Assembly (NCBI GenBank): GCA_002391195.1
Contig: DGRZ01000080.1
Span: forward strand, 1-12,896
DNA length: 12,896 nucleotides
Direction: 5' to 3'
Origin: Fibrobacter sp. UBA4375
Lineage (GTDB): Bacteria > Fibrobacterota > Fibrobacteria > Fibrobacterales > Fibrobacteraceae
In this document: piece after piece, positions 6,151 through 12,896 of the stretch
How positions within the stretch are numbered: position 1 is the stretch's first letter
Layout of the letters: each line of letters starts with the position of its first letter
Notes under the pieces: model-generated
What the model was told of the DNA's origin: nothing
The model's input: the letters and a program-made list of their open reading frames with translations, nothing else
Databases searched by the model: none
Program-made: the position numbers and the translations under genes

Positions 6151-9100
6151 CTACTTTCCCACCAGTTCCTGGGCCATCTTTTTCATGCCGTTGAAATCCC
6201 ACTTGCCGCTCCCTAGCTTGGGCACGCTCTCTACGCAGAAAACGGAACCGGGCAGCATCAGGGGCGGAATTCCCGACTTGCGGAGCCTGCGGGAAATGTC
6301 TTCGGCATCGCCGCCCTTGACCAACAGCACAATGCGTTCGCCCTTGACGGAGTCGGGAACGGCAGTGACGGCAAATTCAAGACCATCGAGAACCTTGGTT
6401 TCGGCGATACGGAGTTCCACCGCCGTGAGCGAAATCATCTCGCCGCCCAGTTTCGCAAAGCGGCTGTAGCGCCCAAGAATCTGTACAAAACCATCTTCCG
6501 TAATGACGCACTTGTCGCCGGTCTTGTACCAACGGCGGCCATCTTTTTCAATGATTACGGACGCAGTCTTTTCCCTGTCCTTCAGGTAGCCCTTCATGAC
6601 CTGGGGGCCCGTAACCACGAGCATGCCTTCTTCGCCCTGAGACAACACCTCGTTGGTTTCGGGGTTGATGATGGCGGCCACGGTTCCCGGAGGCGGAAGC
6701 CCGATGCTCGAGTGGTCGCTGCACTTTTCCATGGTCAAGAAGTCATCCAGCAATACGTTGGGCGCATTAATAGTAGCAAGGGGTGTGAGTTCCGTGCAGC
6801 CGTAACCTTCGTAAATGTCCTTGCCGAACTTGAGCTTGAAGGTTTCCCGCATTTCGGGGCGGAGCTTTTCGGCTCCAGCGATGATATAGCGGAGAGAATC
6901 CAGACACATGGGGTGGACCCAGCGGTTGATGGCGATAGCCCGCAAAAATGTAGGAGTACCCATCATAATGGTCGTCTTGTACTGGGCACAAACCCGGGCG
7001 AGAGTCTTGATGTCGGTGGGGTCCGGGCAGAGCACCATAGGCACGCCGTCCAGCAGGGGCATCATGAAGGTCATGGTGAAGCCAAAGGAATGGAACAGCG
7101 GGAGCAGCGCCGTCATCACGTCCGTGCGGCAGAGCTTCACCACGTAGTCGCACTGCTGGGCATTGGAAATCACGTTCTTGTGGGTCAGTTCCACTCCTTT
7201 CGGCGTGCCTTCGGAACCGGAACTGAACAAGATGACGGCATCGTCTTCCAGGCGGGCGGAACTGAACCAGAGCCTGCGAAGGATTGCCGCAGGGCAAGTC
7301 AAAATGACAAGCGTCGCCAACAGACGGCCAAGAGTCGAAATCTTCTGTTCCTCTTCGTCCAAATAAATCAGGCGACACTTCTCGGCGACCTGGGCAAAGG
7401 CCGGATTCTTGCCGCACAGTTTCTCGAAAAACGCTCGAGTCGTGACGACAGTAGAAAGTTCCGCCTTTTCCATACAGCCAAGAATGGTATCCACCGGAGC
7501 GGTATAGTTCAGGTTGACAGACGTCTTGCCCGCGCCCAAGATGGAAATAATCCCGAGGGCGGCATCGCGGCTGGTGGGAATCATGAACCCTACGTTCTTA
7601 TCGCCCTTCGCCATAGCCCGAATCTTGCGACCAAAGTAACGGCACAGGCGAATCATGCCAAAGCCGTTCACATGTCGGCCCGCAGGGTCTATGAGAATCG
7701 GGCGGAAGCGACGTTTTTCCATGGCCTTGAACCAGAGCGGCACAATGCTTTCGGAATGGTCCATGGCCAGGTTCCAGATGTCCGCCGCCAGGAACTGCAG
7801 GTCGCTGCGGATTTTCTGCTCGGAGGCATCCGTCGGGAGTGGCCTCGAAAATCCAACGCTAATCACCCGATTAAAGGATTGCGGCCGGTTCACGCTTTCA
7901 GAAGCGTGGCTGTAACGGCTTCCCCACAGACCCTGTATGTAGAACGGCACAATCTGCGCGTCCGTTCCTTCAATGGCCTTGGAATAGTCCAGCGAAAACT
8001 TCGAGACAAAGGGCGTCTTGGAAACTTCGCCTTCCGGGAAAATCACCACCGCCTCGCCGTTCAGCAGGGCCTTGTGGATTTGCTCCATGGCGGGTGCCGG
8101 GTCCCGGCGGTTGATGCTAATCAGAAAATTTCCATGAAAGAACCAGCGCTGGTACCAGTCGGCAAAAGTGTTGCGGTTGCTGGCAATGCGGAGCGGCCTT
8201 GGCGAAGACATCTGCAGCACCGCCCAGTCGATAAAACTGAAATGGGGGCCCACCAAAAGAAGCGGTCCCGATTCCGGAATGTTCTGCACGCCAATCACCT
8301 TCACCCGGTAACGGAACACAAAGGCAAAGGCAAAGCGGAGCGCCGCCCGCAAAAGCGTCATGGGGGTCTGCCGCAGGTTCATGATAAAGCACAGGGCGAG
8401 AATCACCGACAGAATCATGAAGCAATGGTCGATGGTCACCGGCGTAAAAATCAAAAGCAGGGTCTGCCCGCCCATAATCAGGGCCAAAAACGCCATCTGG
8501 ATAGCGTTCGCCACCGCATGAATCCGCCCCGCCGTATCGGGCCTGGTAAAACCCTGGATGACCGTCCGCAAAATCACATAGGCAGAACCCGCGCTCCAGC
8601 CAATCACGCCATACAGCACAGCCTCAAGCCAGTCGTTATTCACAAAGGGCAGCGAGAACATGGTCACGGCAGATACCGCCGCCGAAAAAGGAATCAGCCC
8701 GGTTTCCACGAAGCCCTTTGACGCACGTCCGGCGCTCAGGGCGCCCACCACGTAGCCCACGGTGGCGCTGAACATGGACATGGGAATCACCGCCGTATTC
8801 AGCATGTCGTTCATGCGCTGGATAAGAATCAGGAAAATCTGGGTCACGCCCCAGAACGCCGAAAGCCCGAGAATCGAAAGCCGCACGATAGGGTGGCTCC
8901 AGGTGGCCGAAAATTCCCGCACCGGGGAACGCATCTTCAGGGAGTCGTGGGACTCCCCCACCCGGATGCAGAACGCTGCCACAGTGGTCACCACCGAAAG
9001 CCCGAGATAAATCCAGAGGGTCAAATCGATACTCACCGGCGAATTCTCGTGGCCCGAAAGCCCCATGGCAAAAAATGCCGCTCCCGCAGTCCCCAGCACC

Positions 9101-9537
9101 GACAGCACCATGTACCAGGAATTGATTTTCACCAGGTCCTCGCCCGCCACCATCTCCTTCATGATGCCCAGCTTGGCAGGACTCAGAATCGAAAGGAAAA
9201 TCCCGTAAAGCAGCAACAGGCCGTAGGCCACCCACTCGGCCCCCGCCACATAGCACACCACCACCGCAATCACCGATGCCAGCATGCCCACCGACGACCA
9301 GGCCATCACGCGGCCCTTGCGGAAATGCCCCGCAAAGTAACTCGCCGCGGGCATCATGAAAATGCTGGGCACAAAAATGGCGAACTGCAAAAGCATGCTG
9401 CGCCACCAGAACGCCGACCCCTCGAAGGAAAACGAAAGCCACCGCTGGAAATGGACGAACAGCCCCATCTGCACAAAAATACTGCAAAAAACCAGGATGA
9501 AATAGGGCACCACGCTAGGGTAACGGCAAAGCTTCAT
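6151..9537 (-). CDS. aas: Trifunctional LplT-PlsC-acyl ligase fusion (Aas-type phospholipid acyltransferase, 1128 aa)
   Basis: Three modules are fused. Residues 1-400 are an MFS transporter with about twelve hydrophobic segments, like LplT, which flips lysophospholipids inward. Residues 405-600 are a PlsC-type acyltransferase with the HX4D motif (His432, Asp437) and the FPEGE motif (500-504). Residues 610-1128 are an AMP-forming ligase: P-loop FSSGSEGTPKG (771-781), EGYGCTE (910-916), YKTGD (1004-1008) and the C-terminal KLGSGK with the adenylation Lys1112. In E. coli, LplT and the two-domain Aas are separate neighbours that take up and reacylate lyso-phosphatidylethanolamine using acyl-ACP. 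This protein should do the same at the inner membrane. GAGGA (complement of 9541-9545) lies 3 nt before the ATG. The MBL-fold hydrolase gene follows in the same direction. The domain calls are firm; the exact acyl and lipid substrates are inferred. Confidence 0.93.
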   Translation of the reverse strand: MKLCRYPSVVPYFILVFCSIFVQMGLFVHFQRWLSFSFEGSAFWWRSMLLQFAIFVPSIFMMPAASYFAGHFRKGRVMAWSSVGMLASVIAVVVCYVAGAEWVAYGLLLLYGIFLSILSPAKLGIMKEMVAGEDLVKINSWYMVLSVLGTAGAAFFAMGLSGHENSPVSIDLTLWIYLGLSVVTTVAAFCIRVGESHDSLKMRSPVREFSATWSHPIVRLSILGLSAFWGVTQIFLILIQRMNDMLNTAVIPMSMFSATVGYVVGALSAGRASKGFVETGLIPFSAAVSAVTMFSLPFVNNDWLEAVLYGVIGWSAGSAYVILRTVIQGFTRPDTAGRIHAVANAIQMAFLALIMGGQTLLLIFTPVTIDHCFMILSVILALCFIMNLRQTPMTLLRAALRFAFAFVFRYRVKVIGVQNIPESGPLLLVGPHFSFIDWAVLQMSSPRPLRIASNRNTFADWYQRWFFHGNFLISINRRDPAPAMEQIHKALLNGEAVVIFPEGEVSKTPFVSKFSLDYSKAIEGTDAQIVPFYIQGLWGSRYSHASESVNRPQSFNRVISVGFSRPLPTDASEQKIRSDLQFLAADIWNLAMDHSESIVPLWFKAMEKRRFRPILIDPAGRHVNGFGMIRLCRYFGRKIRAMAKGDKNVGFMIPTSRDAALGIISILGAGKTSVNLNYTAPVDTILGCMEKAELSTVVTTRAFFEKLCGKNPAFAQVAEKCRLIYLDEEEQKISTLGRLLATLVILTCPAAILRRLWFSSARLEDDAVILFSSGSEGTPKGVELTHKNVISNAQQCDYVVKLCRTDVMTALLPLFHSFGFTMTFMMPLLDGVPMVLCPDPTDIKTLARVCAQYKTTIMMGTPTFLRAIAINRWVHPMCLDSLRYIIAGAEKLRPEMRETFKLKFGKDIYEGYGCTELTPLATINAPNVLLDDFLTMEKCSDHSSIGLPPPGTVAAIINPETNEVLSQGEEGMLVVTGPQVMKGYLKDREKTASVIIEKDGRRWYKTGDKCVITEDGFVQILGRYSRFAKLGGEMISLTAVELRIAETKVLDGLEFAVTAVPDSVKGERIVLLVKGGDAEDISRRLRKSGIPPLMLPGSVFCVESVPKLGSGKWDFNGMKKMAQELVGK

Positions 9538-9580
9538 AAGTCCTCAAAGATACCCAAATTTAGATTTATCCGCAGAATTA

Positions 9581-9595
9581 GGTAGCCCGCTAAAT
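9581..9595. repeat. 15-bp motif GGTAGCCCGCTAAAT, copy 2 (acyltransferase leader)
   Basis: An exact second copy of the motif at 3807-3821 lies 44 bp upstream of the minus-strand acyltransferase start, in the same orientation as the first copy relative to its gene. On the minus strand, TTGGCC, 16 bp, TAAGAT (ending near 9607) lies just upstream and would place the motif in the 5' leader. That promoter reading is weak. Confidence 0.45.
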
Positions 9596-9681
9596 AAGGC
9601 AAAAATCTTACAATTTTCTCACGGTCGGCCAACTTTTCAAACCTCGCCCATCAATCCCGCGCAAACCCGGCGATAATCCCC

Positions 9682-9709
9682 AAACCTACGACCTAACACC
9701 CATTACCTA
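9682..9709. repeat. Degenerate 7-bp tandem repeat NNACCTA, four units
   Basis: Read in steps of seven, the bases are AAACCTA, CGACCTA, ACACCCA, TTACCTA. The minus strand therefore reads TAGGTNN, closely related to the TAGGGNN tract at 1886-1920. It lies in the 285-bp gap between the acyltransferase fusion and the AT-rich gene at 9823. It is immediately followed by the G-run hairpin at 9711-9728. Confidence 0.5.
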
Positions 9710-9710
9710 A

Positions 9711-9728
9711 AGGGGGGGGAGTCCCCCT
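9711..9728. repeat. G-run/C-run hairpin
   Basis: AGGGGG (9711-9716) pairs perfectly with CCCCCT (9723-9728) around a six-base loop. The run of eight G continues into the loop, so the register can slip. There is no T-tract on either side, so it does not read as an intrinsic terminator. The run of eight identical bases is also a place where sequencing or replication slippage could occur. Confidence 0.5.
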
Positions 9729-9760
9729 CGCTTCTGCGGCTTATCATCACCGCGCCCTTC

Positions 9761-9790
9761 CATTGTCATCCCGGCGCAGGCGGGGACCTC
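9761..9790. repeat. REP-like dispersed extragenic repeat
   Basis: The motif TGTCATCCCGGCGCAGGCGG and its continuation (9765-9790) match in style the GTCATCCC...GGCGGGGA palindromic elements scattered in many bacterial genomes. The arms are TCCCG (9769-9773) and CGGGGA (9781-9786). On the minus strand it translates to the VPACAGMT string often seen in spurious small proteins annotated over such repeats. It ends 32 bp before the ATG of the AT-rich gene. Membership in a known family is from memory of the pattern, not from a search. Confidence 0.55.
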
Positions 9791-9822
9791 ACAACGAATC
9801 AAAAAAAATAAATTTTGCCTGT

Positions 9823-10467
9823 ATGAACGTGAATAAAATATTAGCCTCTGTTCTTTTGATACTTTCATTTTCATGGTGCAATGAAGAAAACTCAATTACA
9901 ACTGAACAAGAAATTCATCCAGCAATTATTTTGCTAGGTTTAGGGGTGGCCCCATCAAACCAAAGAATGGAGTTTGACATTCTCAATATAAGTGGCGGTC
10001 AGCCATTTAAGGATTTCAACCTATACCTTGAAGTATATCCTAGATTCGATATTAGACTTGATAGTAAGGCCGTTTCCCTAGGGAATATCGCTATTTGGTT
10101 AGCTATGGCTATTCCCATTAACGCGATACAATCTAGCGACACATCCGGTTTTCTAGCCAAGTATTTTATTACAGGTTCCCTGTGGCTTGCATCCGGCTCA
10201 ACACATTTTGTCCTCTTGGGGAACAACTTGACGGGATTGTCCATATTCGAAAACCATCTGTTTGAATGGTGGGTAGACAAGGGTAACGATTGGAACATTA
10301 GCGAACTAGGTTACATGGAAAGTTTTGGTTTACAGGCCAATCTTTTTTTGTCCTTTGTGGGAGGAGGCATCCTCTTTGAAATAACGAATCGAAGAAAAAA
10401 TTTCGGTTTCTTCTTTCAAATCAAAATGTTTCCCATATTTGGCGAAAGACCGCCCAAAGAAAAATAA
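9823..10467 (+). CDS. Unrecognised AT-rich gene, probable exported protein (214 aa)
   Basis: I do not recognise this product. From the ATG at 9823 it starts MNVNKILASVLLILSFSWC, a plausible signal sequence. Cys19 could be a lipidation site, although FSWC is a poor lipobox. Later hydrophobic stretches lie at about 34-41, 85-101 and 118-139. An aromatic-rich ending, NFGFFFQIKMFPIFG (193-207), has the alternating look of a terminal beta strand, so a small outer-membrane barrel is one possibility. The frame is open back to 9763, but that extension only translates the REP-like repeat. No Shine-Dalgarno is visible. Base composition is clearly lower in GC than every neighbour, with codons such as ATA and TTA that they rarely use. 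This suggests acquisition from elsewhere. It stands alone between two repeat-rich gaps. Confidence 0.6.
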   Translation: MNVNKILASVLLILSFSWCNEENSITTEQEIHPAIILLGLGVAPSNQRMEFDILNISGGQPFKDFNLYLEVYPRFDIRLDSKAVSLGNIAIWLAMAIPINAIQSSDTSGFLAKYFITGSLWLASGSTHFVLLGNNLTGLSIFENHLFEWWVDKGNDWNISELGYMESFGLQANLFLSFVGGGILFEITNRRKNFGFFFQIKMFPIFGERPPKEK

Positions 10468-10510
10468 CAGCACAAGCACGACACCACATGCACGTGCTCC
10501 CCGGCCAGCC

Positions 10511-10869
10511 TTATACGCCCCGAAAGCGACATTTGGACATCGTGGGCCTATAAATCACCCCAAAAATTTCGTTTTATATGCCCCGGCACTACCCTTTTGC
10601 CTTTCACGCACCTATAAAACCCCTCTTTTTCGCACTCTTATAGGTCCAAACCGGCAAAATTCCGGCTCAAAAGACGTTAATTTATTTGCAATTCAATAAA
10701 AAAGGCATATAAATCACCTCAAAAAACCGTTTTTTTATGCCCCGGCCCCACTTTTTAGCCTTTCGTATACCTATAAACGCTCCTCCGCAGGTCTATTTAT
10801 AGGTACGACTCCTATTTCACTGCCCCTGCCGGACCTATAAAACCGCATTTTACCGCCTTCTTATAGGTC
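10511..10869. repeat. Array of alternately inverted TTATAGG/CCTATAA half-sites
   Basis: This forms most of the 497-bp gap between 10467 and 10965. Eleven half-sites alternate in orientation: TTATACGCCC 10511, GGGCCTATAA 10544, TTATATGCCC 10574, ACCTATAA 10610, TTATAGGT 10638, GGCATATAA 10704, TTTATGCC 10734, ACCTATAA 10769, TTATAGGT 10797, ACCTATAA 10833 and TTATAGGT 10861. Consecutive pairs make hairpins of 36-40 nt (10544-10583, 10610-10645, 10704-10741, 10769-10804, 10832-10869). Centre-to-centre spacings alternate at about 28-30 and 35-36 bp, except for one 66-bp interval between 10638 and 10704. The last three hairpin stems are 8-9 bp and perfect or nearly so. Loops differ between units and are C/T-rich on the plus strand. 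The pattern is seen directly; what it does is unknown. Confidence 0.75.
10549..10764. repeat. Diverged 57-bp direct duplication within the array
   Basis: Positions 10549-10605 and 10708-10764 align without gaps at a 159-bp offset. By my count 45 of 57 bases match. Shared blocks are TATAAATCACC at the start, ATGCCCCGGC in the middle and GCCTTTC at the end. Each copy contains an A-type hairpin and is followed by a B-type ACCTATAA...TTATAGGT hairpin, so a two-hairpin unit of about 100 bp appears to have been duplicated and then diverged. Confidence 0.65.
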
Positions 10870-10964
10870 AAACACCCATTATCCGTGCTTTTTCTCGGGA
10901 AATAATATATCTTACCTGTAGGAACCTAAGGATAAACATGTTTTGTCTATAGGAGTTTGGGCAG

Positions 10965-12866
10965 ATGTTCGTTTCAAGAAAGACTTTCGGGGCGTTGACC
11001 GTCGCTGCCCTTGCCGCGGCCACTTCCGCCCTTGCGGCAAGTGCCGTGGTGCAGTCGCTAGACTACACCGACCAACTGCAAACCTTCTACAACCCGGACC
11101 GGGGCTTTTACAGGCCCCAGGTCATTCACTTTCGGCCCGAAACTACCGAAGTGGAGCCATACTACAAGAACCGCCTTATGCACCTGCGGGCGGAAATTTC
11201 CGCTTTCTCCAGCAACGCCGTCTGGGATGAAAGCGACCCGAATGCCCACGGCACCACCCAGGACCTGACCGAGGCCATGCTGAATTCTTTCCGCGCCTAC
11301 CTGGATAAGATTCGCGCCACAAACTCCACCGTTATTGTCCGCTTTTCTTACGACCCCTGGTACAACGGCAAGGGCAACATGGAGCCCCCGCAGGAATGGA
11401 TCCTGAAACACGTCAAGCAACTGAGCGCCGTCTTCAACGAATACAAGGACGTGATTACCTTCGTGGAGCAGGGCATGTACGGCCCCTTCGGAGAACAGCA
11501 CACCAGCACCATCAGCAACCCGCTTTACGTAGGCGAAGGACTTGCCACCCTCCTGCAGAATACCGACGACGACGTAGATGTAGGTCCGAGAAACCCCGGC
11601 GTACTCGCCCGCGGGCTCGGTTTCAGCCCGACAACAGAAGTCAACGCCGCAGGCGACACCACCGCCTGGAACTACAACGTCTCCTTCAATGTAAATCACC
11701 CCTATTTCAAGATGAAGGCAGACTCCCTGGGCAAAGACATCTACCGGGCGGGATTCTACAACGACTGCTACGTAGGCACCGAATACGACTACGGCACCTG
11801 GGGCGGTAACTGCAACAGCAGCGTCTGTCGCGAAGAAGGGGTGGCGTTTATGGAGAACTACGCCCATCACGTTCCCTACGGCGGCGAGGCCTGCTCCCCT
11901 CCTAACGGGTACGCCAAAATCAATACCGCAAAATTCATTTCTTACGAAGCTTTCCGCACCCACACTTCTTACCTGAACTACGAACATACCTGGGCCCTGA
12001 CAAAACCCGACGGTGGAGAATGGCGGCTAGAGGAATTCCACCCCCGGGACACCATCGACAAGGCCTACGAATCCTACACCGACGGTAATGGCGTATTGCA
12101 GAATTCCGCCTTCAAGTACATCGACGACCATCTAGGCTACCGCTATGTACTACGCCGGTCAACCATCATGGATTCCCTGGGGCCCGGCAGCCTGCTGCAG
12201 CTGGACTTGAAAATCCAGAACGTGGGCTTTGGCAACATGACCAAGAAACGGCCCGTCACCGTCGTGCTTAGGAGCGTCACCGAATCCGCAGGCGACACCG
12301 TCTACGGCACTCCGCTGGAACTCAAGCAGGCAGGGAACTTCGACCCGCAGGACATTCTGTGCCGGAAAGTTGTGCTGAAGTCGGCGTTTGACGCCAACGG
12401 GAACATCGCCGACTACAGCAACGTGCAGTCCGAAACTGTTTCCGACGGCATCAACGACGTGAAGGTGGCAGCCCAGCTCCCCGACACGCTCCCCGAAGGA
12501 AAGTACGCCGTCTACCTAAGAATTTCCCAATACGGGAACTGGCCCGCCGACTCTAACTACTCCGTAGTCCGCTTCGCCAACGACTCCGCCTACTACGACA
12601 AGGAGACAGGCGCAAACCTGGTAGGCAGTTTCGTACTGAGCAAAAAGGCTCCTGTGGTAACGGCAATCCCGGCATCAAAGATTGCAAAAGGTGGCAAGAC
12701 CATCCGCCTGGAAAATCACGGCCAGACCCTTACGGTCCAGAACGCCCGCCGTGTGGAAATTTTCGACCTGATGGGACACAGGCTTATGGCACAGGATTTG
12801 CAGGGAACGACAACCATTTCCCTGAAAAACTTGCCAAGGACCTCGCTAATTATCAGGACACGCTAG
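10965..12866 (+). CDS. Secreted DUF4874/DUF4832-type protein (633 aa)
   Basis: The N-terminal signal peptide has Arg/Lys at 5-6, a long Ala-rich core and a probable cleavage after about residue 25. The mature protein opens with FYNPDRGFYRPQ (41-52), the hallmark of DUF4874. A TIM-barrel-like region follows, with VIVRFSYD (123-130) and VEQGMYGPFGEQHTS (167-181), the segment corresponding to the conserved GxxGxWGEWH-type motif of these proteins; Glu177 is a candidate active-site residue. DUF4832-like sequence follows, with YLNYEHTW (336-343) and HLGYRYVLRRS (389-399), then beta-sandwich sequence to about 556. The last 75 residues, RVEIFDLMGHRLM (596-608) to RTR (633), look like a type IX-like sorting domain. 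Relatives are thought to be carbohydrate-active, but no reaction is established. TAGGAG, about 9 nt before the ATG, supports this start. The promoter probably lies near TAATAT (10903-10908), just after the palindrome array. Confidence 0.82.
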   Translation: MFVSRKTFGALTVAALAAATSALAASAVVQSLDYTDQLQTFYNPDRGFYRPQVIHFRPETTEVEPYYKNRLMHLRAEISAFSSNAVWDESDPNAHGTTQDLTEAMLNSFRAYLDKIRATNSTVIVRFSYDPWYNGKGNMEPPQEWILKHVKQLSAVFNEYKDVITFVEQGMYGPFGEQHTSTISNPLYVGEGLATLLQNTDDDVDVGPRNPGVLARGLGFSPTTEVNAAGDTTAWNYNVSFNVNHPYFKMKADSLGKDIYRAGFYNDCYVGTEYDYGTWGGNCNSSVCREEGVAFMENYAHHVPYGGEACSPPNGYAKINTAKFISYEAFRTHTSYLNYEHTWALTKPDGGEWRLEEFHPRDTIDKAYESYTDGNGVLQNSAFKYIDDHLGYRYVLRRSTIMDSLGPGSLLQLDLKIQNVGFGNMTKKRPVTVVLRSVTESAGDTVYGTPLELKQAGNFDPQDILCRKVVLKSAFDANGNIADYSNVQSETVSDGINDVKVAAQLPDTLPEGKYAVYLRISQYGNWPADSNYSVVRFANDSAYYDKETGANLVGSFVLSKKAPVVTAIPASKIAKGGKTIRLENHGQTLTVQNARRVEIFDLMGHRLMAQDLQGTTTISLKNLPRTSLIIRTR

Positions 12867-12896
12867 CCCCTAATCTCCCAGGTCGTGCCTTCCTTG

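Noticed and set aside
6712..8721. Long open frame (669 codons) on the plus strand inside the acyltransferase fusion
   Set aside because: It is antisense to a gene with full motif support, is rich in His/Arg/Gln as expected from a GC-rich shadow frame, and shows no domain.
9763..9822. Upstream start for the AT-rich gene
   Set aside because: The extension only translates the REP-like repeat and would precede and disrupt the signal sequence that begins at 9823.
9707..9895. 62-codon minus-strand frame containing VPACAGMT
   Set aside because: This peptide is a recurring translation artefact of REP-like repeats, not a gene.
10439..10699. Open 86-codon plus-strand frame overlapping the end of the AT-rich gene
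   Set aside because: It overlaps the upstream gene in another frame, runs through the palindrome array, has no Shine-Dalgarno and no protein-like pattern; its composition follows the repeats.
10511..10869. CRISPR array (hairpins of about 36 nt at about 65-bp period)
   Set aside because: Only the stem ends are conserved; loops differ between units, hairpin lengths vary from 36 to 40, one interval is 94 bp start to start, and no cas gene is nearby. A CRISPR repeat would be nearly identical throughout.
11058..11987. 309-codon minus-strand frame inside the DUF4832-type gene
   Set aside because: Antisense shadow with no motifs; the plus strand has family signatures over the whole span.
12863..12896. 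C-terminal codons of a convergent minus-strand gene (KEGTTWEIRG then stop)
   Set aside because: Only ten open codons are visible before the window ends, which is expected by chance; the bases also resemble the heptamer repeat family.

Overview
The window looks like chromosomal DNA of a Gram-negative member of the FCB group, most likely Fibrobacter (Fibrobacterota). This is inferred from four things: a secreted DUF4874/DUF4832-type protein with a sorting-domain-like C-terminal tail, a SpoVG homologue in an organism whose other genes look Gram-negative, one promoter matching the Bacteroidetes-style TTG-N19-TAnnTTTG pattern, and GC-rich coding regions separated by AT-rich, repeat-rich gaps. No 16S rRNA or other taxonomic marker is present, so the assignment is tentative.

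Layout. At 1-205 (minus) is the 5' end of phosphoglycerate kinase. Divergent from it, 397-1805 (plus) holds an unrecognised acidic membrane protein whose last codons overlap folB (dihydroneopterin aldolase). A short gap with two degenerate 7-bp tandem repeat tracts separates folB from a convergent minus-strand pair, spoVG followed by the YifB/ComM-type AAA+ ATPase (3782 down to 1921), only 2 bp apart. Divergent from spoVG, 3933-5433 (plus) holds a cytosolic CBM9-like protein and a stand-alone NAD(P)HX dehydratase (nnrD). The promoter here is followed by a 42-bp near-palindrome that ends on the A of the start codon. Convergent to these, 9537 down to 5475 (minus) encodes a 1128-residue fusion of an MFS lysophospholipid transporter, a PlsC acyltransferase and an acyl-ACP/acyl-CoA ligase, followed by a glyoxalase II-like metallo-beta-lactamase-fold hydrolase.

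The stretch 9538-10964 is different in character. It carries a 15-bp motif shared with the spoVG leader, a third 7-bp repeat tract, a G-run/C-run hairpin, a REP-like dispersed repeat and an AT-rich unrecognised gene (9823-10467). It then holds about 360 bp of regularly spaced, alternately inverted TTATAGG/CCTATAA half-sites (10511-10869). The large secreted DUF4832-type protein (10965-12866) follows.

Most genes are housekeeping: glycolysis, folate synthesis, repair of damaged NAD(P)H, phospholipid remodelling and DNA processing. They form small two-gene units rather than one pathway. No mobile element, tRNA, rRNA, cas gene or defence gene was recognised. The most notable unexplained signals are non-coding: the palindrome array at 10511-10869, the start-codon hairpin at 3892-3933, and the 7-bp tandem tracts.
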